Source: Roseivirga sp. (GTDB lineage: Bacteria > Bacteroidota > Bacteroidia > Cytophagales > Cyclobacteriaceae). From it: DNA of 64,000 nucleotides. The position numbers were made by a program, and so were the translations under genes. Below the pieces are notes generated by a model. That model had not been told where the DNA came from and searched no databases. It saw only the letters and a list, made by a program, of their open reading frames with translations. The DNA is taken from contig JAAWWF010000042.1 of the NCBI GenBank assembly GCA_021404565.1, positions 1-64,000 on the forward strand, written 5' to 3'. Shown in pieces: positions 52,901-61,406 of the stretch; within the stretch, counting starts at the first letter, position 1; the number at the start of each line of letters is the position of its first letter.

Positions 52901-53201
52901 TGGTGGCGTCTTCCAGCATGGTAAGGTTAATTACCGTTTGCGAACCCACCGTTCTTTCTTCGGCCTGGTACCCTATGAAGGTATATACAAGTACTGCCGC
53001 GCTGTTGGCTACAGTTACCGAATATGAGCCATCTCCCTGGGAAATGGCCCCGTTTGTAGTGCCTTTCTCTCTGATGGAGACCCCGACCATGGTTTCTCCA
53101 GTAGCATCTTTAATTACCCCCGTCACGGTTTGCTGAGCGTACAAACCCGAACCGGAAAGTAATAAGAGCATCAGAATTTTAAATCGTAAATGTTTCATCA
53201 T
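49962..53201 (-). CDS. SusC/RagA TonB-linked outer-membrane transporter
   Basis: About 1079 aa from MMKHLRFK at 53201. Signal peptide ending GLYAQ, a carboxypeptidase-like N-terminal extension (VTGVIKDATGETMVGVSIREKGTTNG), then the plug with VVVTALGLTQKKDELG, the LIIVDGIPISNN and SVQILKGASAAALWGSRAANGVIVI signatures, and a large beta-barrel ending YVLSVLVNF. TonB energises uptake of ligands held by the SusD lid. Divergent from an AraC regulator and a peptidase/amidase cluster, so it probably imports oligopeptides. Confidence 0.95.
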   Translation of the reverse strand: MMKHLRFKILMLLLLSGSGLYAQQTVTGVIKDATGETMVGVSIREKGTTNGAISQGDGSYSVTVANSAAVLVYTFIGYQAEERTVGSQTVINLTMLEDATILEEVVVTALGLTQKKDELGSTASTVKAADVTRSGEATFLNSLGAKASNVQINRSNGDPGAGSTIKIRGANSITGTSSPLIIVDGIPISNNTQYGGGNNATGGRTGGVSQQSRINDINPNDIESVQILKGASAAALWGSRAANGVIVITTKNGKAGKAQISYKFTTSFDEVNQRYEMQNTWGQGRSGVFGPTRAEAWGDYIPARSGGADEVSQTGGVFIAKDGTEYRPILTRNSRETFVDENWDAVFQTGGFQQHDLTISSGTDKSSYFFSLSRLDQEGIIKQSNYDRTNVRLNNRTFFNDWLSMESKGSLTRTFSNRIQQSSNTAGLLLGLLRTPPDFDSRDYIGTYVSASGESFPLRHRSYRRYLGNNQNPIYNNPLWTVNEQTATSTVNRYLFSASIDIEPVDFLSIKLRGGLDGYDDKRSYFFPIGSGGSRSNGQFAEDVLGRQEINFDAIVTGRFSLNDDIGLNATVGWNLNDRKLRGNSTDIVGFLVNARKPTTDLNTAAENSTISNSNTKIKSNRGYAQLNFDLYDQLYVNISGAVEASSTVKGSFTYPATDVAWQFTKLPSFDNSNILSFGKLRASWGRVGVAAPAHRFQTLAEGGFSYSTYSDPLDIALFGGGFRLDDDKGNPLLEPEIKEEWELGADLRFFEDKLNLTFTYYNNSITGIIIPVDLTPSSGFDTQILNAASMENKGFEMDFGYDVISEGDWNFNVYGNWSTNENLVTDLRGTETIDLSGGSVSSRAIVGQPLGVLYGTGSQTDASGNYILDANGFPQLTSSPIVLGDPNPDWRGGLGAEVTWKKFRLNVLVERSQGGTFSPRSLWVLNRFGTTQETANRFTTTQALTNYAGNVIPSGTTVRGNVRDFGAGKVLLDESWYRTGIGGGFGDNQAYNFAVYDATFTRLRELSLGYTFDSPTFREKTKLSSIIVTATGRNLFLWDGIPGIDPEVNQTGVGNGLGLEYFTNPSTRSYVLSVLVNF

Positions 53202-53651
53202 ACTTAATTTTCCATTTATGGTTTTAGCGAAATAATCAATTGCATAATCTTTAAAGATTGAGCAAATCATGTAGTAAGGCTGTGCAGATTCTGCTATTTC
53301 GTTCGGTTGTAGGCTTGGTTAGCAGTTGCGCTTATAGGAAGTTTTTGACCTGTACATTCAGAAGCTTGGGATTGTGAATACAGCTTTCCGCCTAAAAAAT
53401 AGCCTCAATTAAGATCAGAATATAAATTTGATTTTGTTAATGAATTTGAAATTATATTCTTTGTAAATCTGTTTTCGCAAATTTAAACCATTGTGTGATA
53501 TTAAATTATATGTAGAGACAGTATATGTGATCGTAAAGGCTGATCTCTTGGGGTACATACAGGCATTGTTTTAAACCATGTCAACTTCTCTTGTCTTCAA
53601 AACCGGTGCTTTACATTTTTCGTAGCTTAATTCTGACAACTGGTCAACTCT
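53202..53651. other. Divergent regulatory region of SusC and AraC genes
   Basis: A 450-bp AT-rich region. Two TAnnTTTG matches occur: TAAATTTG on the plus strand near 53424-53431 and on the minus strand at 53485-53478, the second pointing at SusC with a long leader. TACATTTT near 53611 is a weaker match about 40 nt before the AraC start. No gene in this stretch. Confidence 0.45.
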
Positions 53652-54578
53652 TTGGAAAATCAATGTCCATACTGCAATAATCTGCTTACCGCCTTTGAGC
53701 ATAATAATTACTGTTCAAAAACCGATCAATCCGCGGAAAGTGATTCAGGCAATGCTTTTTTGATCAACACCAGGAAGCTGAACTCAGGCAAGCATACCTC
53801 GCGTTTTACGCTCAGAGCAGTACTCAATGGCTATCAGTATCATAAAGTAGGCAATGCTGATTGTGTCGTAAAAGAAGACAACTACCTTATTGTGAACAAA
53901 GGACAGACCTACTATACTGAGATAGACTCTGAGGCTAACACAGAGGCCATAATAGTGGCATTTGGAGACAACGAGATCAACGATGTGTTTGATAATACCT
54001 TAAAATCTGGCGACCAGCTAATAGACAATGTATTAAAGGACTATAGTGATGAGCTGAGCATATTCGAAACGGCTTATGACAATGACCCCACCATAAATGC
54101 TTCTTTGGCCAAAATGAAGCAGGCGATTTTGAGCAGGTCAGACAGCACCATAGGTTATCAGGAACTTACCTATGATTTGCTTGAAAAGATTATCAGCAAC
54201 CATTTTTCTACTCTGGCCAGGGTAGATAGAATCAGATCAGTTAAGAAATCGACTAAAATTGAACTCTATAAGCGTATCAGCCTGGCTAAGGATTTTATGA
54301 GTGCAAACCTTGCCCACAAATTGAGTATCGATGAAATAAGTGAGGTGGCCGCTCTTTCCCCTTATCATTTCTTTCGCACCTTCAAAGAATTCTATCAGGT
54401 TACCCCATTGGAATTCCTTACCCGGGAAAGACTGAAGTACGCCTCTTATTTGCTTAAAACCACCGACCTACCTGTTTCCAGCATAGCCTCCGATGTGGGA
54501 TTTGAAAGTCATAGTTCGTTTACCAGGCTTTTCAAACGCAACTACCAAACCAGCCCCACCGCCCTCCGTGCATGCTAA
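53652..54578 (+). CDS. AraC family regulator with Cys-rich N-terminus
   Basis: A 308-aa regulator starting at TTG, since no in-frame ATG precedes the conserved part and a stop lies six codons upstream. The N-terminus has a short Cys motif (CPYCNNLL...NYC) that may bind metal. A cupin-like sensing domain (about 30-140) follows. The C-terminal double helix-turn-helix contains LSIDEISEVAALSPYHFFRTFKEFYQVTPLEFLTRERL and VSSIASDVGFESHSSFTRLFKRNYQTSP. Divergent from SusC, so it probably controls uptake and the downstream peptide-degrading genes. Confidence 0.88.
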   Translation: MENQCPYCNNLLTAFEHNNYCSKTDQSAESDSGNAFLINTRKLNSGKHTSRFTLRAVLNGYQYHKVGNADCVVKEDNYLIVNKGQTYYTEIDSEANTEAIIVAFGDNEINDVFDNTLKSGDQLIDNVLKDYSDELSIFETAYDNDPTINASLAKMKQAILSRSDSTIGYQELTYDLLEKIISNHFSTLARVDRIRSVKKSTKIELYKRISLAKDFMSANLAHKLSIDEISEVAALSPYHFFRTFKEFYQVTPLEFLTRERLKYASYLLKTTDLPVSSIASDVGFESHSSFTRLFKRNYQTSPTALRAC

Positions 54579-54667
54579 ATGAGCAGGATCGGCATAGCGG
54601 CATAGATTACTCTGCTCTACTTTTCGATTATTCTGATCCGGCAGAACCGGACCTTAAACGATAGAGC

Positions 54668-55663
54668 ATGAAAAAAATCAAGATTGTACAGGTGGGTATG
54701 GGACCCCTGGGAATTAAAATCGGCCAGTTTATTTCTGAAAGAAAAAGTCTTGAAACCGTAGGAGCGGTTGACAAGAACCCTGTTTTGATTGGTAAACCGT
54801 TATCAGCACTCCATAGTGACCTGAGTCAGTCGGTGACCATTAAAGAAAGCCTGAGCGAGGTGCTGGCAGGAGTTAAGCCTGATGTGGCAGTATTGACAAC
54901 TGTATCTGATATGGAGCGCATTACTCCCCAGGTGGAAGAGATTGTAAGGGCGGGTATTCCTGTGGTATCTACCTGCGAAGAACTGAGCTATCCCTGGGAC
55001 TGTGCACCGGAGTTATCAGAGAGGATAAACAAACTGGCTGCTGAGATGAATACGGCTGTAGTGGGGACCGGAGTTAACCCCGGATTTTTGATGGATTCTC
55101 TGCCTGCATTTCTCACTTCTGTCTGTCAACATGTGGAAAAGGTGTCGGTAAGCCGATATCAGAACGCTGCATTCAGACGTGTGCCTTTTCAACGAAAAAT
55201 TGGTGCCGGTTTGAGTCTGGAAGCCTTCGAACAGAAAAAACAGGAGGGTACCCTCAGGCATGTAGGGCTGACGGAATCCATGCAGTTTATTGCTGCTAAA
55301 ATGGGCTGGAAGCTTGATGCTACAGAAGATGTGATTTCTCCGGTCATCGCCTCTGAAGATATTCATACGGAGAGTATGGACATTAAAAAGGGAGATGCCA
55401 TGGGAGTTTGTCAGGTAGGAAAAGGCTGGATCAATGGAGAAGAGAAAATTACATTGACTTTCCAGGCGGCTGTGGGCGAACCGGCCTCATACGATGAGGT
55501 GAATATTGAGGGCAATCCTGACATCAGTTCCAGAATAGAGGGTGGTGTTAACGGAGACGTAGCTACCTGTGCCATTACCATCAATGCCATAGCTCAGGTG
55601 CTGGAGGCCAGGCCCGGTTTAAGGACCATGGGCGATTTACCACTGACCAGTTATTTTGACTAG
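54668..55663 (+). CDS. DapB-like NAD(P)-dependent dehydrogenase (2,4-diaminopentanoate dehydrogenase-like)
   Basis: A 331-aa Rossmann enzyme: VQVGMGPLGIKIGQF (about 7-21) binds NAD(P), with VLTTVSDMERITPQVEE and the GTGVNPGFLMDSLP block (about 133-146). The DapB-like C-terminal fold (FQRKIGAGLSLEAF, VCQVGKGW) matches the 2,4-diaminopentanoate/dihydrodipicolinate reductase-like group, where the diaminopentanoate enzymes serve ornithine breakdown. The other ornithine genes are absent, so an amino-acid or imino-acid substrate from peptide breakdown is more likely here. Confidence 0.75.
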   Translation: MKKIKIVQVGMGPLGIKIGQFISERKSLETVGAVDKNPVLIGKPLSALHSDLSQSVTIKESLSEVLAGVKPDVAVLTTVSDMERITPQVEEIVRAGIPVVSTCEELSYPWDCAPELSERINKLAAEMNTAVVGTGVNPGFLMDSLPAFLTSVCQHVEKVSVSRYQNAAFRRVPFQRKIGAGLSLEAFEQKKQEGTLRHVGLTESMQFIAAKMGWKLDATEDVISPVIASEDIHTESMDIKKGDAMGVCQVGKGWINGEEKITLTFQAAVGEPASYDEVNIEGNPDISSRIEGGVNGDVATCAITINAIAQVLEARPGLRTMGDLPLTSYFD

Positions 55664-55701
55664 ATTGATCTAAAACTTTGTTCTGTCATCAACCGAAACA
55701 C

Positions 55702-56952
55702 ATGGAACTCCTGAATAGAATTACTGCCCTTCTGTTACTTGGCCTGGGTTTATGGGCATGTGACGGAAAAACTGAAATACCACAGGCGACCACCTATGAT
55801 TTTCCTACGCCAGTTGATACCGGCAACAAGCCTATTGAGGTTCAGGAAAAACAACTCTATGATTTGGGAGGGGGAGTGTATCTGACCAATGACTTTCCTG
55901 CAGCCAGGTTGAATGCAATCAGCAGGGTAAACGACACCTTGTTGGCTGCCAATATCGTTTCAGAAAATTATCCTATAAACAACAGCCCCTGGTATGCTTT
56001 CAAAGCCTGGGCTTCAGATGATCAGGAGGTTTATATCAAGCTGAATTACACCCGGGCCAAACACCGTTATCCACCCAAACTTAGTGCTGATGGTAAAACC
56101 TGGAGGGAGATAGACGCAGAGCGGGTGACTGTTGAAGAGGATGGAGCTAATGCTACGATCAAACTATCGCTTTCTTCAGATACGCTGTGGGTGGCGGCCC
56201 AGGAAATCTACGATACCAAAAGGGTTTGGACTTGGGCAGAAGACTATGCAAACCATCCTTATGTAAGCCTGAGCAGTATTGGTAAAAGCGGGGCGGGGCG
56301 TGATTTGCTTTTCCTGGATATAAACAATGGGCAAAGTGGAGATAAGGATGTAATCGTTATTCTAAGCAGGCAACATCCACCGGAAGTTACCGGCTTTTTC
56401 GCGATGCAGGCCTTCGTAGAGCGGATGATGGAAAGCGCTCAGTTAGAAGCTTTTTTGAAGAAGTACAGGGTAGTTATTTATCCTTTGCTGAATCCCGATG
56501 GGGTAGATATGGGGCATTGGAGGCACAACAGCAATGGTGTGGACCTGAATCGCGACTGGGCCTATTACCGCCAGCCTGAAACCCGTGCGGTTGCCGATCA
56601 TATCGTCAGAATGCAGCATGAATCCGGAGGTAATGTATTGTTAGGGTTGGATTTTCATTCAACCTATAATGACGTTTTCTACACGCAGGACAAGGCAATT
56701 CAGCAGACACCCACTACTCCCTGGTTCAGAGAGCAGTGGTTTCAGGCTTTGGAAGATCGACTGCCAGGCTATAAGGTAAACGAAAAACCCAAAGGACTGG
56801 CCACTCCGGTTACCAAGGGCTGGTTTTATGCTCAGTTTGGAGCAGAAGGCATGACTTACGAAATTGGTGACCGTACCCCACGGGATACAATCGATCTGAT
56901 CGGAAAAATTACCTCAGAAGAAATGATAAGAATTTTGCTTGAAAACAGATAG
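55702..56952 (+). CDS. M14 family zinc carboxypeptidase lipoprotein
   Basis: About 416 aa from the ATG at 55702; eight codons upstream there is only a TTG. Lipobox in LLGLGLWACDG. M14 zinc motif HPPE in SRQHPPEVTGFFAMQAF, third zinc His and surroundings in LLGLDFHSTYNDVFY, substrate-binding NGVDLNRDWAYYRQPET and catalytic Glu in GMTYEIGDRTPRDT. It removes C-terminal residues or cleaves special peptide bonds. Located in the envelope, suited to trimming peptides before SusCD uptake. Only 2 bp precede the next gene. Confidence 0.92.
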   Translation: MELLNRITALLLLGLGLWACDGKTEIPQATTYDFPTPVDTGNKPIEVQEKQLYDLGGGVYLTNDFPAARLNAISRVNDTLLAANIVSENYPINNSPWYAFKAWASDDQEVYIKLNYTRAKHRYPPKLSADGKTWREIDAERVTVEEDGANATIKLSLSSDTLWVAAQEIYDTKRVWTWAEDYANHPYVSLSSIGKSGAGRDLLFLDINNGQSGDKDVIVILSRQHPPEVTGFFAMQAFVERMMESAQLEAFLKKYRVVIYPLLNPDGVDMGHWRHNSNGVDLNRDWAYYRQPETRAVADHIVRMQHESGGNVLLGLDFHSTYNDVFYTQDKAIQQTPTTPWFREQWFQALEDRLPGYKVNEKPKGLATPVTKGWFYAQFGAEGMTYEIGDRTPRDTIDLIGKITSEEMIRILLENR

Positions 56953-56954
56953 GG

Positions 56955-58523
56955 ATGAGCAGCAAGTGGAAAACCCTATGGATTGTTTTACTTATATCGG
57001 GCCTGTTTACGGCCTGTGGTCCTTCTGCCATTGAAGCAGATGTGCTCATTACCGGGGGCACGGTTATCGATGGCTCGGGTAAGGCTCCTATAATGGCCGA
57101 TGTGGCCCTGGCGGGAGATACCATCCTTTTTGTGGGGGATGCATCCGGGGCGAATATCAAAGCCGCGATGGTTGTAAATGCTACAGGTAAGATCGTTTCT
57201 GCCGGTTTTATCGATGCGCATACCCATAGCCTCGGTGACCTGAAGTCTTCCGACAGAAATGCCAACCTCAACTATCTCACACAAGGAGTCACCACGGTGC
57301 TCAACGGAAATGATGGTGACGGACCTTTTAATATTGATGCCTTAAGTACTCAGTTGGAATCACAGGGTATAGGCACCAATACCGCCTTTTTGGTGGGGCA
57401 TAATATGGTGCGAAAGGCCGTGTTGGGAGATAAGAATGTAGCGCCCGATGCAGAGCAATTGAATGAGATGAAAGCCCTGGTCAGGCAGGGAATGGAAGAA
57501 GGCGCTTTTGGTTTTTCTACAGGGTTATACTATGCTCCCGGAAGCTATTCTGATACCAAAGAGGTAATCGAACTTACCAAAGAAGTTGCTCCTTTCGGTG
57601 GTCTTTACGATAGCCATATCAGAGATGAGAGCAGCTATACCATAGGTCTGATCAATGCTGTGAAGGAAACCCTTGAAATTGGCGAAAAGGCAGGTGTGCC
57701 TGTTCACTTTGCCCATATCAAGGCTTTGGGAGTAGATGTATGGAACAAAAGTGATGAGGTAATTGAGCTGATCGAAGCTGCACAGGCCCGGGGCATGACA
57801 GTTACAGCCGATCAGTATCCATGGCGCGCTTCCGGCACCCATTTGGAGAATGCCCTGATTGATCGCTGGGTAATGGCCGGTGGAGACGAAGAATATTACA
57901 AACGACTCAATAACCCACAGCTATTGCCACGTATTAAGCAAGAAATTGCTGAAAATATGAGAAAACGAGGAGGGGCTGATGCCCTGTTGATTACAGCAGA
58001 CGTCAGGGACACTTCGTTCATAGGTTTTAATCTGGCGCAGTTATCAGAAAGACTGAATATGCCTCCTGTGGAGGTTGCCCTCAAAATTGCCCGTGATGGA
58101 GGAGCCAGGGTAGCTTCCTTCAATATGAACCCTTATGATCTGGAGAATTTCGTCACCCGCCCCTGGGTAATGACCGGCTCTGATGGCACCACAGGCCACC
58201 CGCGCAAGTATGCCAGTTATCCCAAAAAATACCGGGATTATGTGGTCAAGAAGCAACTGCTGTCCATAGAATCATTTGTTTTCAAATCAAGCGGGCAAGT
58301 GGCCCAAACCTTTGGTCTTGAAAGAAGGGGAGCACTGAAGCCCGGTTATTTTGCCGATGTGATCATCTTCAATCCAGATGAGTTCAAACCCATGGCGGAC
58401 TTTTCCAATCCTGACGAATTATCAGTCGGTATTGAATACCTCTGGGTAAATGGGCGGCTTACTTTGGAAAACGGTACCTATACCAAAGCCCTGAACGGGC
58501 GTGTGTTAAAAAAGCATAAGTAA
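56955..58523 (+). CDS. N-acyl-D-amino-acid deacylase family lipoprotein
   Basis: A 522-aa amidohydrolase with lipobox LISGLFTACGPS. Motifs of D-aminoacylases: GTVIDGSGKAPIMADV (about 37-52), metal-binding FIDAHTHSLGD (about 86-96), GLYYAPGSYSDTKEV, the HIRDES and HFAHIKALG metal sites, and the C-terminal SDGTTGHPRKYASYPKK with ALKPGYFADVIIFNPDEF. It hydrolyses N-acyl-D-amino acids or D-containing dipeptides. Starts 2 bp after the carboxypeptidase stop, so the two are co-translated. Confidence 0.9.
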   Translation: MSSKWKTLWIVLLISGLFTACGPSAIEADVLITGGTVIDGSGKAPIMADVALAGDTILFVGDASGANIKAAMVVNATGKIVSAGFIDAHTHSLGDLKSSDRNANLNYLTQGVTTVLNGNDGDGPFNIDALSTQLESQGIGTNTAFLVGHNMVRKAVLGDKNVAPDAEQLNEMKALVRQGMEEGAFGFSTGLYYAPGSYSDTKEVIELTKEVAPFGGLYDSHIRDESSYTIGLINAVKETLEIGEKAGVPVHFAHIKALGVDVWNKSDEVIELIEAAQARGMTVTADQYPWRASGTHLENALIDRWVMAGGDEEYYKRLNNPQLLPRIKQEIAENMRKRGGADALLITADVRDTSFIGFNLAQLSERLNMPPVEVALKIARDGGARVASFNMNPYDLENFVTRPWVMTGSDGTTGHPRKYASYPKKYRDYVVKKQLLSIESFVFKSSGQVAQTFGLERRGALKPGYFADVIIFNPDEFKPMADFSNPDELSVGIEYLWVNGRLTLENGTYTKALNGRVLKKHK

Positions 58524-58592
58524 CCTATCGCTATTACGGGTCATTTGTCGATCTGACTTCACATCTCTGGCAGCTTCCTGTATATTCACGGC

Positions 58593-60320
58593 ATGATACT
58601 TCGCAAAGCCTTTGTTACGCTACTTGTTTGTTTCGCAGCCCTGGGTACTCGTACTGCCCATGCCTATCAGTTTCCCGAGTTTGTTGAGCCTTACTTCGAT
58701 ATGGTAGATGAAACCTTCGATAAGGAGTCTGCTTTCAATACAGTGGCCTTTGTAGAAAAGTACTGGAGGGTTGTGGGCAATGAAGGCTTCGATAAAAGTA
58801 TCTACCATGTAGTGGAGAAACTCAAATCGGCCGGTTTTGTGGAAGAAAGTGCAGCGGGTAGCAGTGACAGGCTGGTTTACAGAATAGAAAAGCGACCGCT
58901 GAAAAACCCGACCTGGGAGCCCGTTTCCGGTATCCTGAAGTTAGGCTCAGGAGATGAAATACTGAACTTCGAAACCAACTTTAATATGATGGCGATGCAC
59001 TCATATAGCACTGGTGGTGAAAAAGAGTTTGAGGTGGTCTATGTGGGTGAAGGTCGCAATCTTGACCTTAATCAGGACCTCACGGGAAAAGTGGTTTATG
59101 GAGAGACTTCTGTTAATCTCTTATTCAATGAAGCGGTAAAGAAAAAAGGTGCGGTTGGGGTGATCGGTTATCGCCTGCCGGGATATTTAAAGCCTGATAA
59201 AAACGTAAACTCCATTCAGTTCACTGGCATTCCGCGCGATGATAAAAAGAAGTCTTTCGGTATTCTGTTGTCCCATCAGGCAAACAAAAAACTAAAAGCC
59301 GCTATAGAAAGAGGCGAAAACAAGATCAGGGTCAATCTGGAGACCAAAATCTGGGAATCAGAAGAGCTTACCCTGGTGGCGGAGCTGAGAGGCAGTAAAA
59401 ACCCTGAAGAGCGTTTCGTCTTTAGTGCGCATGTGCAGGAACCGGGTGCCAATGACAATGCCAGTGGTGTAGGGGCTTTGGCGGAAGTAGCAGCTTCCAG
59501 TGCACGACTTTTAAAAGCCGGAAAGATCAACCCCGAACGCACGATTACTTACCTTTTTGGAGATGAAATTGTGTCTACCCGCAGATTCATTCAGGAAGAT
59601 AAAGAGCGTGCTAAAAATATTAAATGGGGCATGAGCCTGGATATGGTGGGGGAGAACACATCCCTGACCGGAGGAACCTTTCTGATTGAGAAAATGCCTG
59701 ATCCCGGGTCTATTTGGGTAAGAGGTGTTGAAAAGCATTCTGAATGGGGAGGAAGGCCGCTTACCAAAAAACAGCTCAAACCGCACTATTTTAATGACCT
59801 GACCATTAATGTTTTTCAGGCAATAGGAAAAAAGAAAAACTGGACGGTCAAATTCAATCCCTACGAAGGTGGTAGCGACCATGTGCCTTTTCTCAGGGGC
59901 AATATTCCAGGCGTCTTGCTCTGGCATTTTACCGATCAGTTTTACCATACCGATGGAGACAGAATTGATAAGGTATCAGCAGAGACACTGGGGAATGTAG
60001 GCACCGGAGCCCTGGTGATCGCTTTGATGCTGACCGAGAACAAAGAGGAACTGGGAGATTACCTGCTGGACGATCTCAACAGCACACTCAATGCCCGCCT
60101 GGCCGATGAACTGAAACTGAGTGAAGCGAGTCTGGCGAATGGAGGAGACAAGACGAAAGAGGTCGATATTCTCAGTACCTGGGCGGACTACTATATGGAT
60201 GTGCTTGAAACCACCAGTGATATTGTACCCAAGAGTGGTGATAAGTTCAGTAAGAAGCTGGAAATCACCAAGAAACAATTGGAGGTCGTAAAGGCCAGGA
60301 TGTTGAAGAAGTTGGACTAA
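58593..60320 (+). CDS. M28 family aminopeptidase with PA-like insert
   Basis: A 575-aa exported peptidase with a signal peptide (FVTLLVCFAALGTRTAHA). Zinc ligands of the M28 family are visible: His in FVFSAHVQEPGANDNASGVGALAEV with Asp/Asn, Glu in TYLFGDEIVSTRRF, Asp in SLDMVGENTSLTGG and the C-terminal GGSDHVPFLRGNIPGV. A PA-type insert (about 130-260) lies before the catalytic half. It removes N-terminal residues from peptides. Last gene of the peptidase cluster. Confidence 0.9.
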   Translation: MILRKAFVTLLVCFAALGTRTAHAYQFPEFVEPYFDMVDETFDKESAFNTVAFVEKYWRVVGNEGFDKSIYHVVEKLKSAGFVEESAAGSSDRLVYRIEKRPLKNPTWEPVSGILKLGSGDEILNFETNFNMMAMHSYSTGGEKEFEVVYVGEGRNLDLNQDLTGKVVYGETSVNLLFNEAVKKKGAVGVIGYRLPGYLKPDKNVNSIQFTGIPRDDKKKSFGILLSHQANKKLKAAIERGENKIRVNLETKIWESEELTLVAELRGSKNPEERFVFSAHVQEPGANDNASGVGALAEVAASSARLLKAGKINPERTITYLFGDEIVSTRRFIQEDKERAKNIKWGMSLDMVGENTSLTGGTFLIEKMPDPGSIWVRGVEKHSEWGGRPLTKKQLKPHYFNDLTINVFQAIGKKKNWTVKFNPYEGGSDHVPFLRGNIPGVLLWHFTDQFYHTDGDRIDKVSAETLGNVGTGALVIALMLTENKEELGDYLLDDLNSTLNARLADELKLSEASLANGGDKTKEVDILSTWADYYMDVLETTSDIVPKSGDKFSKKLEITKKQLEVVKARMLKKLD

Positions 60321-60477
60321 GCGGGACAAATCAATTCCCCAATCATCCAATCCACCATTCTCCTCACATAAATATGTGATTTTTGACTGAAAGGCTGGTC
60401 CGTGGGAGCAATAGCTAAGGTTCTTTCCGATCTTAAGAGTCCTTTTATCGGTATATCATATAAACCTCAATTTGATT

Positions 60478-61386
60478 ATGCGTCCGACTCTTATAACCTC
60501 GCTGTTAGTTTGTTTCTTTACATTCTCCACCTTAGCTCAAACTCCTCGTGTGACTAAGGTAACCACCCTGGGTGAGCCTATTCAGGCCGGAAGCGGAGGT
60601 ATGGAAGTAGACAAAGAGGGAAATATCTACATGAGCAATTTTGGTCTGTACCTCAATAGGGCAGGCGGGGCTGAGGTGTATAAAATGACCCCTTCCGGTA
60701 ATGTGAGTGTTTTTGCCAAAGGATTTAATGGAGCCTCCGGTAATGATATAGGCCCTGATGGACTCTTCTATCAGAGCAATGTGAGTGGTAGAAAAATCAG
60801 TGTGGTAGAAGCTGATGGATCGGTCAAAGATTTTGCGACTGATGGTTTTTTTAGTCCGGTAGGCCTGGTAAAAACCAAACAGGCCCTCTTTGTAGCTAAC
60901 TGTGGTAATGGTACCATTGCGAAAGTAAAGGCCGATGGTAGTACCGCTGTTTTTGCACAGGATCCGCTTTTGAAGTGTCCCAATGGTCTGGAAATGGATG
61001 ATGCGGGAAATCTGTATGCGGCCAATTTTTCAAGCGGAGATGTGGTGAAGATCGATCCAGAGGGTAAAGTGTCTGTTCTGGCGACTATTCCCGGTAACAA
61101 CAACGGGCATCTGGTTTATAGAAATAACCGCTTTTACGTAGTAGGCAGAGGTGCCCATCAAATCTACACGGTGGATATGGACGGGAAGGTAGAACTGCTG
61201 GCAGGTACCGGTAAAATGGGTAATGATGACGGGTCCGCAAATGAATCAACCTTCAGATTTCCCAATGACCTGGCCTTCAGTCCTGATGGAAGTAAACTGT
61301 ACATCAACGATGTGGGAGCCGAAACACAGGATGGCGTGCTGCTAGGTCCGGTAATTATTCGGGTACTACATCTGGAGTATAAATAA
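60478..61386 (+). CDS. Exported NHL/SMP-30-type beta-propeller protein
   Basis: About 302 aa from MRPTLITS (60478). Signal peptide ending TLAQ, then six-bladed propeller repeats with NHL-type patterns: GGMEVDKEGNIYMSNF, GNDIGPDGLFYQSNVSG, CPNGLEMDDAGNLYAANFSSGDVVKID and FPNDLAFSPDGSKLYINDVG. The Asp/Asn/Glu positions for a metal, as in SMP-30/gluconolactonases, may be partly present. Periplasmic; a lactonase or a scaffold. Confidence 0.85.
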   Translation: MRPTLITSLLVCFFTFSTLAQTPRVTKVTTLGEPIQAGSGGMEVDKEGNIYMSNFGLYLNRAGGAEVYKMTPSGNVSVFAKGFNGASGNDIGPDGLFYQSNVSGRKISVVEADGSVKDFATDGFFSPVGLVKTKQALFVANCGNGTIAKVKADGSTAVFAQDPLLKCPNGLEMDDAGNLYAANFSSGDVVKIDPEGKVSVLATIPGNNNGHLVYRNNRFYVVGRGAHQIYTVDMDGKVELLAGTGKMGNDDGSANESTFRFPNDLAFSPDGSKLYINDVGAETQDGVLLGPVIIRVLHLEYK

Positions 61387-61406
61387 GCTGTTTATCAATT
61401 CATCAA

